This document shows, in pieces, positions 59,322-64,000 of a DNA stretch of 64,000 bases. The position numbers and the translations under genes are program-made. The stretch covers positions 41,118 through 105,117 of the forward strand of contig NZ_JONR01000021.1 of assembly GCF_000711955.1 (NCBI RefSeq), read 5' to 3'. Source of the DNA: Nevskia soli DSM 19509. GTDB lineage: Bacteria > Pseudomonadota > Gammaproteobacteria > Nevskiales > Nevskiaceae. The notes beneath the pieces are model-generated. The model was not told the origin of the DNA. It worked only from the letters and a program-made list of their open reading frames with translations, and searched no databases. Within the stretch, counting starts at the first letter, position 1. Every line of letters starts with the position of its first letter.

Positions 59322-59747
59322 ATGCAAAAAATGAAATCCATATGCGCCGCGCTCTGCCTCGGCCTCAGCTTCACCGCGGCGGCGGATGCCCTGGCCACGC
59401 TCAACGACGCCGAGTTGTTCAAGAAGGTGCAGAAGGACATCGCGGGATTGCCGCACGCCGAACTGGATGCGCTGACCGAGGCGATGGCGACCTGTTCGGC
59501 GGTCAGCGTCGGCCAGCGGGTGCCGTTGTTCGAATGCGAGCGGGAGATCAACATCTACTGGGCGCATTATAACCGCGGCCGCGCCGTCGATAATTACATG
59601 GCGGCGCTGGGCGGCATGTTCGTCGGACTCGACAATAATGCATTGAATCCCTCGCAGGAGCTGACGCAGACCTATCGTCACGCGGCCACCGACATGTTCA
59701 CCCTGACCAAGACCATCAACGAGCGCTATCGCCAGCTCGACAAGTAA
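59322..59747 (+). CDS. Exported helical protein of unknown function
   Basis: A 141-aa protein with a signal peptide (MKSICAALCLGLSFTAAADA) and a helical mature part (NDAELFKKVQKDIAGLPHAE, DALTEAMATCSAVSVGQRV, ECEREINIYWAHYNRGRAVD). Two cysteines could form a disulfide. No family recognised. AGGAAA precedes the ATG. It lies between the divergent exporter and the outer-membrane barrel genes. Confidence 0.72.
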   Translation: MQKMKSICAALCLGLSFTAAADALATLNDAELFKKVQKDIAGLPHAELDALTEAMATCSAVSVGQRVPLFECEREINIYWAHYNRGRAVDNYMAALGGMFVGLDNNALNPSQELTQTYRHAATDMFTLTKTINERYRQLDK

Positions 59748-59938
59748 GCGTGGCCGCCGTTGCCTCTTTGCACGGCTGATTTGTTCAGAAACGGTTCAGC
59801 AAGCTTTCGGCATGCTCGGAACTGGTGCGTCGGCCGCGCGGTCTGTAACGCGTGGCCGGGTGCATCGTTCAGGATGAACGGCATGTGCCGGGCCCTGTTC
59901 CAGTCTGTGCAAATCAAACGGCCATGGAGGCTTACAAC

Positions 59939-60490
59939 ATGCTTAACACCGGACGCACGCGGCAGTTCGCTGCGCTTGCAGCGCTGACCTTGCTTCCCGC
60001 GGTGGCTTCGGCCGCCGACTACACCTACGTCGAAGGCGGCTTCATCGAGCGCCATGACTACGGCCAGGCCGGTCCCGGCGGTCGTGTCGCCGGCTCTTTC
60101 GATCTGCCGGTATTGCCGCTGGCGATCATCGCCGAATACACCGGTACCGATAACCTCGACCAGTTCGATGTCGGCGCCATCTTCCATGTGCCCATCATCC
60201 CCACGCTGAACCTGTTCGGCGGCGCCACGCTGGAACACGGCGATCGCAATGATGGCGACACCAGCACCGGTATCGGCGCCCGCGCCGGCGTGCGCTGGCA
60301 GACCACCGGCAATCTGGAGCTGGCGCCGGAACTGCGCTACACGCACCTGTTCGGCAGCAATGAAACCTCCGTGCGCCTCAACGCGCTCTACAACATCGCG
60401 CCGCATCTCGATCTGCAGGGTGCGATCCAGGGCGGCGACGAGCAGCGCTACGAAGTGGGCATGCGCTACAACTTCGGGCTGCACCTGTAG
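59939..60490 (+). CDS. Outer-membrane beta-barrel protein (small, Ax21/OMP_b-brl-like)
   Basis: A 183-aa exported protein with signal peptide (AALAALTLLPAVASAADY). The mature part shows alternating amphipathic strands (YTYVEGGFIERHDYG, LPLAIIAEYTGTDNLDQFDV, PELRYTHLFGSNETSVRLNA) and ends in a strand finishing with Leu (EVGMRYNFGLHL), as in outer-membrane barrels. The SAADYTYVEGG opening recalls Ax21-type barrels of Xanthomonads. The ATG at 59939 has GGAGG upstream. An intrinsic terminator follows. Confidence 0.75.
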   Translation: MLNTGRTRQFAALAALTLLPAVASAADYTYVEGGFIERHDYGQAGPGGRVAGSFDLPVLPLAIIAEYTGTDNLDQFDVGAIFHVPIIPTLNLFGGATLEHGDRNDGDTSTGIGARAGVRWQTTGNLELAPELRYTHLFGSNETSVRLNALYNIAPHLDLQGAIQGGDEQRYEVGMRYNFGLHL

Positions 60491-60525
60491 CACGAGACGA
60501 TCACTCGATTCACCGTGGTCGATCG

Positions 60526-60559
60526 GCCGCGAGGGGCTTTCGGGTCCTTCGCGGTTTTT
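60526..60559 (+). terminator. Intrinsic terminator after the outer-membrane barrel gene
   Basis: CCGCGAGG ... CCTTCGCGG with a single bulge, followed by TTTTT. Confidence 0.75.
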
Positions 60560-60607
60560 CCGCGTGGGGTGTTCATGCCGGGAATCTGCTGCTAATCTTC
60601 AGGGGCA

Positions 60608-61222
60608 ATGATCAAGACATGGAAGTTTTTGGCGCAGTCCACCTGCGCCTTTGCCGTGCTGCTGCAGGCGCCGTTTGCATGGGCGCAGTCCGCCGGGCGG
60701 CAAGAATACATTTCGGATGAAATCAGCGTCACCATCCGCCAGAAGCCGACCAACGACTCCGAGTCCCTGGGCGTGATCAAGAGCGGCGCGCGCGTCAGCG
60801 TGCTCGAATCGCTCGGTGCCGACAGCTTCGCGCACATCCGCACCAGCGACGGCCGCGACGGCTGGATCACCTCGCGTTTCCTGTCCGAGCAGCCGGCGGC
60901 CAAGGATCAGTTGACCCAGCTCAAGCAACAGCTCGATCAGGCCCACGCCCAGGCCCAGTCCCTGCAGCGCGACCTCGACACGGCGCAGCAGCAGCTGGCC
61001 AAGGCCAAGCCGGCGCTGGAGATGGCCGGCGAAAACGACAAGCTGCGCGCCACCATCGCCCAGCGCGAGGAACAGGTCGGCGCGCTGGAGCGGCAGTTCG
61101 ATGCCGAGAAGGCGCGGCGTGAAACCCTGGTCACCGGCGGCATCCTGGTGGGCGGCGGCATCTTCGTCGGCCTGATCCTGCCGTGGCTGGGCGGCCGCAA
61201 GAAGCGCCGTAGCGATTTCTGA
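60608..61222 (+). CDS. SH3-domain membrane protein of the TIGR04211/YgiM type
   Basis: A 204-aa envelope protein. A signal peptide (FAVLLQAPFAWAQS) precedes an SH3b domain (YISDEISVTIRQKPTNDSES, SVLESLGADSFAHIRTSDGR, DGWITSRFLSEQ), a long coiled-coil (DQLTQLKQQLDQAHAQAQSL) and one C-terminal helix (TGGILVGGGIFVGLILPWLG) followed by basic residues (GRKKRRSDF). This is the exact layout of E. coli YgiM and TIGR04211 proteins, which are largely gammaproteobacterial. Its likely role is in the cell envelope, and its ligand is unknown. Confidence 0.9.
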   Translation: MIKTWKFLAQSTCAFAVLLQAPFAWAQSAGRQEYISDEISVTIRQKPTNDSESLGVIKSGARVSVLESLGADSFAHIRTSDGRDGWITSRFLSEQPAAKDQLTQLKQQLDQAHAQAQSLQRDLDTAQQQLAKAKPALEMAGENDKLRATIAQREEQVGALERQFDAEKARRETLVTGGILVGGGIFVGLILPWLGGRKKRRSDF

Positions 61223-61354
61223 AGCGGCATGCGGGCGTATTGCCGCGCGAGCGGGTAAAGTCGGCCTTCGACCATCGCGGGCTGTGCCCCTTGCGGGAAA
61301 GCCGATGAATAAGCCGCATCCGCCAAACAAGCCGTCTCGTCCAGCGGGATTTCA

Positions 61355-61822
61355 ATGCTGCGCGTCGGCCTGATCTCCGATACCCACGGACTGCTGCGCC
61401 CGGAAGCGCTGCGCGCGATGCGCGGCAGCGACTACATCGTGCACGCCGGCGACATCGGCGATCCCGCCATCCTGGAGCAGCTGGAGCGGATCGCGCCGGT
61501 GACCGCGGTGCGCGGCAACAACGACAAGGGAGCCGAATACAAGAGGGTTGCGGAAGCCGAGGTATTGCAGGCCGGCGAGGTGCTGATCTACGTCATCCAC
61601 GATCTCAACGAGCTTGACCTCGATCCGGCGGCTGCGGAATTCCAGGTGGTCGTATCGGGGCATTCGCACCGGCCGTCGAGCCGGGAGCGCGACGGCGTGC
61701 TGTACATCAATCCAGGCAGCGCCGGGCCGCGGCGCTTCAGCCTGCCCATTTCCGCGGGAGTATTGCGCATCAGCGGCAAAACCATCGAAGCCGAACTGCT
61801 GGACCTGCTGCCCCCTGCGTAG
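61355..61822 (+). CDS. YfcE/MJ0936-type metallophosphoesterase
   Basis: A 155-aa phosphodiesterase of the calcineurin superfamily. Metal ligands in order: LISDTHG, HAGDIGD, VRGNND, IHDLN-type His position and GHSHRPS. The active site is complete. It lacks a signal peptide, so it is cytoplasmic. The TAG stop codon is the loop of a 13-bp hairpin. It converges with the DUF1993 gene. Confidence 0.92.
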   Translation: MLRVGLISDTHGLLRPEALRAMRGSDYIVHAGDIGDPAILEQLERIAPVTAVRGNNDKGAEYKRVAEAEVLQAGEVLIYVIHDLNELDLDPAAAEFQVVVSGHSHRPSSRERDGVLYINPGSAGPRRFSLPISAGVLRISGKTIEAELLDLLPPA

Positions 61823-61835
61823 CGCAGGGGGCAGC
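61807..61835. repeat. Perfect hairpin whose loop is a stop codon
   Basis: GCTGCCCCCTGCG-TAG-CGCAGGGGGCAGC: two 13-base arms around TAG, the stop codon of the phosphoesterase gene. No T-run follows. It lies between two convergent genes, so it could act as a bidirectional transcript end-protecting structure. Confidence 0.85.
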
Positions 61836-61840
61836 GGGGC

Positions 61841-62347
61841 TCAGGGCTTGCCGAGGAAATCCATCTTGCCCAGCTCCACGCCGTTGTGGCGCAGGATGGC
61901 GTAGGCCGTGGTGCAGTGGAAGTACATGTTGGGATGGACGAAGAACAGCACGTAGGGCTGGCCCTTGAACTCCATCGGACCGCGTGGCGAGGGCAGGGTG
62001 ATGTCCTTGGCCTCGCTGCCGTCGATCTGCTCCGCCTTGAAGCCGTTGATGAAGGCCAGGGTCTTGTCGATGCGCGCGTACAGCTCCTCGAACGTAGCCT
62101 CGGTGTCGTCGTATTTCGGCACTTCCACGCCGGCCAGCCGCGCCGTGCAGCCCTTGACCTGGTCGGTGACGATCTGGACCTGCCGCGTCAACGGCAGCAT
62201 GTCCGGGGCCAGGCGGCCGTTGAGCAATACCTCGGGCTTGAACTTCTTGGCCTCGGCGTGAGCCGCGCCCTTCTCCAGGATGCCGCGCAGGTTGGTGAGG
62301 GCGCGGACGAAGACCGGGACCGATACCTGATACATGCTGATACTCAT
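61841..62347 (-). CDS. DUF1993 family protein
   Basis: A 168-aa protein of the DUF1993 family, which adopts a DinB-like four-helix bundle. Conserved phrases: YQVSVPVFVRALTNLRGILE, LAPDMLPLTRQVQIVTDQVK, SEAKDITLPSPRGPMEFKGQ and FFVHPNMYFHCTTAYAILRH. Histidines near the C-terminus (HPNMYFHCTTAYAILRHNG) could bind metal. Function unknown; the family is sometimes linked to thiol or stress metabolism. Confidence 0.9.
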   Translation of the reverse strand: MSISMYQVSVPVFVRALTNLRGILEKGAAHAEAKKFKPEVLLNGRLAPDMLPLTRQVQIVTDQVKGCTARLAGVEVPKYDDTEATFEELYARIDKTLAFINGFKAEQIDGSEAKDITLPSPRGPMEFKGQPYVLFFVHPNMYFHCTTAYAILRHNGVELGKMDFLGKP

Positions 62348-62437
62348 GGTGAAACCTCCGAAAAGCTTATGGTTATGAAATTAGGCGCGGCCATTCTAAA
62401 GCGTATGGAGGAAACTGTAGGTTAAGCTCGCGTCCCT

Positions 62438-63397
62438 ATGGCCCACGCAAGAATCATCGGCACCGGCAGCTACCTGCCCGAACGTGTCGTTACCAATCAG
62501 GAACTCGAATCCAGGATCGACACGTCCGATGAGTGGATCGTGTCGCGCACCGGCATCGAGGCACGCCACGTCGCCGCGGACGGCGAAATGACCAGCGACC
62601 TGGCCTTCCACGCCGCCAGCCGGGCCATGCAGTCCGCCGGGGTGGGCCCGCAGGACATCGACCTGATCATCGTCGCCACCACCACGCCGGACATGATTTT
62701 CCCCTCCACCGCCTGCCTGTTGCAGGCCAAGCTGGGGGTGAAGCAGGGGGCCGCTTTCGATGTGCAGGCCGTCTGCACCGGCTTCATGTACGCCCTGGCC
62801 ACCGCCAATCTTTACGTCACCAGCGGCCAGCATCGCTGCGCCCTGGTGGTCGGTGCGGAAGTCTTCTCGCGCCTGCTCGACTGGAACGACCGCCGCACCT
62901 GCGTGCTGTTCGGCGACGGCGCTGGCGCCGTGGTCCTGCGCCGCTCGGAAGAGCCCGGCATCCTGACCAGCAATCTGCACGCCGACGGCAGCCTGTCGCA
63001 TATCCTGCGGGTCGACGGCGGCATCAGCCACGGCAAGATCCGCGGCAATCCGTTCCTGGAGATGGACGGCCAGGCGGTTTACCGCACGGCCGTGCGCGCG
63101 CTCGACGACAGCGCTACCGAGGCCCTCAACGCAGCGGGCATCACCGCCGACCAGCTCGACTGGTTCGTGCCGCACCAGGCCAATATCCGCATCATCAACT
63201 CCATCGCCGACAAGGTCGGCCTGCCGCGCGAGCGCGTGGTGACTACCGTGGCACGCCACGGCAATACCTCGGCGGCTTCGGTGCCGCTGGCGCTGGATGC
63301 AGCGGTGCGGGATCAGCGGATCAAGCCCGGGCAGCTGGTGATGCTGCAAGGCGTCGGCGGCGGGATGACCTGGGGGACGGTGTTGCTGCGCTGGTAG
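62438..63397 (+). CDS. fabH: beta-ketoacyl-ACP synthase III
   Basis: Initiates fatty-acid synthesis by condensing acetyl-CoA with malonyl-ACP. Catalytic residues are Cys in AVCTGF near residue 112, His in PHQAN near 246 and Asn in RHGNTSAAS near 276. SDEWIVSRTGIEARHVA and VGGGMTWGTVLLRW are typical. Length (319 aa) is normal. It is alone here; other fab genes are outside the window. The ATG is preceded by GGTTAAGCTCGCGTCCCT, with no clear Shine-Dalgarno. Confidence 0.94.
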   Translation: MAHARIIGTGSYLPERVVTNQELESRIDTSDEWIVSRTGIEARHVAADGEMTSDLAFHAASRAMQSAGVGPQDIDLIIVATTTPDMIFPSTACLLQAKLGVKQGAAFDVQAVCTGFMYALATANLYVTSGQHRCALVVGAEVFSRLLDWNDRRTCVLFGDGAGAVVLRRSEEPGILTSNLHADGSLSHILRVDGGISHGKIRGNPFLEMDGQAVYRTAVRALDDSATEALNAAGITADQLDWFVPHQANIRIINSIADKVGLPRERVVTTVARHGNTSAASVPLALDAAVRDQRIKPGQLVMLQGVGGGMTWGTVLLRW

Positions 63398-64000
63398 GTG
63401 CAAGCTGCAATGATCGGGTTCATCGGTCCCAGTGCCAAACTCCGTTCGCCCCGAGTGCCCGCGAAGCGGGCGTGCTGTTCCGACCGTCCCGAGTAGCGTT
63501 GCGAAGCAGCGCGTATCGAGGGAGGGGCCAAGCGCGGAACCATCCTCTATCGTCATTCCCGCGCGGCGAAGCCAGTTTTGCTTTTCGCTTCGCTGTCATC
63601 CCCCGACTACAACCTCGAGGGCAGGCTCTGAGCGTAGCGAAGGATCTGGCCGCTTAACTCAACTTTGAAGTGTCGCGGCGTGCGCTTGCGCGCGTGCCGG
63701 ATCCTCCTGAACGTCTGGGCGGAGTTTTCGCCTGCGGCGAGTCACTTTTCTTGACGCAAGAAAAGTAACCAAAAGAACATGCCCCGGAGTTTGCGCCGGA
63801 CTATCGCAAAAGAAGAAGCGCGATAGCCCGGTGCCCTGCGCTTCTCGCTCGTGGCGGGGTCTGAAGACAGGCCATCCCTGGCCTGTCTTCAGACGCTTCG
63901 GCATCCTGCCTCGCCCGGCGCGAACACACGCGCCGGCTGATGCCGCCACGAGCTGTGATGCTCGGCGCAAACTACGGGGCGGAAAATCAAAAGCAAGAAG
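63398..64000. repeat. Gene-free region of stacked repeats
   Basis: At least four repeat types are stacked here. 63442-63527: composite REP-like copy 9 (CCCGC-GAA-GCGGG half, then AGTAGCGTTGCGAAGCAGCG half). 63594-63652: second copy of the CATCCCCCGACTA...GGATCTGG element of 7367. 63748-63768: CTTTTCTTGACGCAAGAAAAG palindrome. 63858-63893: perfect inverted repeat GTCTGAAGACAGGCCA/TGGCCTGTCTTCAGAC. A minus-strand open frame at 63659-63970 covers these palindromes and looks non-coding. Confidence 0.75.

Noticed and set aside
63659..63970. Minus-strand 103-codon open frame at the end of the window
   Set aside because: It is composed of palindromic repeats; the VTFLASRKVTRRRRK-like translation recurs as a spurious product of a common repeat.

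Overview
The window is about 64 kb of GC-rich chromosomal DNA from a Gram-negative (Mla, LPS-type envelope) proteobacterium. The gene content (birA-coaX, mreBCD-mrdA-rodA-mltB-rlpA-dac-ybeD-lipB, divergent gatCAB, mlaFEDCBA with mlaA last, a YgiM-type SH3 protein, Hsp33) fits best with a deep-branching gammaproteobacterium of the Xanthomonadales/Nevskiales type. A betaproteobacterium cannot be excluded from sequence reading alone.

Layout. 1-10.4 kb: housekeeping genes, all on +: ROK sugar kinase, DUF4394 lipoprotein, M61 peptidase, GIY-YIG protein, plsY, birA-coaX, periplasmic msrA, M20 peptidase. Many gaps here hold palindromic repeats. 10.4-13.4 kb: a tRNA-Thr(UGU) followed at once by a small, AT-richer accessory segment of four unusual genes. 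One encodes a protein that looks like a proteasome/HslV-type Ntn hydrolase and one looks RusA-like. A bidirectional terminator closes the segment. 13.4-24.5 kb: small secreted proteins, a DPBB-only RlpA-like protein, a Tat-exported phospholipase C, hemD, an ergothioneine operon (DUF427-egtB-egtD), an unknown His-rich protein and an outer-membrane phospholipase A. 24.6-29.7 kb: a Kef-type antiporter, a four-copy tandem array of hairpin repeats, an MHYT protein with a degenerate GGDEF domain, and a membrane adenylate/guanylate cyclase.

29.8-44.4 kb is a long minus-strand cell-envelope block: phospholipid transport (mlaA-F), lipoate attachment (lipB, ybeD), peptidoglycan trimming (dac, rlpA, mltB) and the elongasome (rodA, mrdA, mreD, mreC, mreB). 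Divergent from mreB runs gatC-gatA-lipoprotein-gatB-hslO, chained by stop/start overlaps, with an unrecognised small lipoprotein lodged between gatA and gatB. 49-64 kb: a SET-domain protein, a DUF4398 lipoprotein pair, a lipid-modification cluster (DUF1295, cyclopropane-synthase-like, secreted protein, thioredoxin-TPR), purU, an alpha/beta hydrolase, a second SET protein, an MFS exporter, small envelope proteins, a phosphodiesterase, DUF1993 and fabH.

The chromosome is heavily seeded with palindromic repeats. At least nine copies of one REP-like family lie in the window. One sits in frame inside birA. A 270-bp element with 22-bp terminal inverted repeats supplies both the 3' end of plsY and the ribosome-binding site of birA. 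Perfect palindromes also straddle the stop codons of hslO and a phosphoesterase gene. The candidates most worth following up are the tRNA-linked segment with the Ntn-hydrolase-like protein, the covarying tandem hairpin array at 26.4-26.8 kb, and the repeats incorporated into essential genes.
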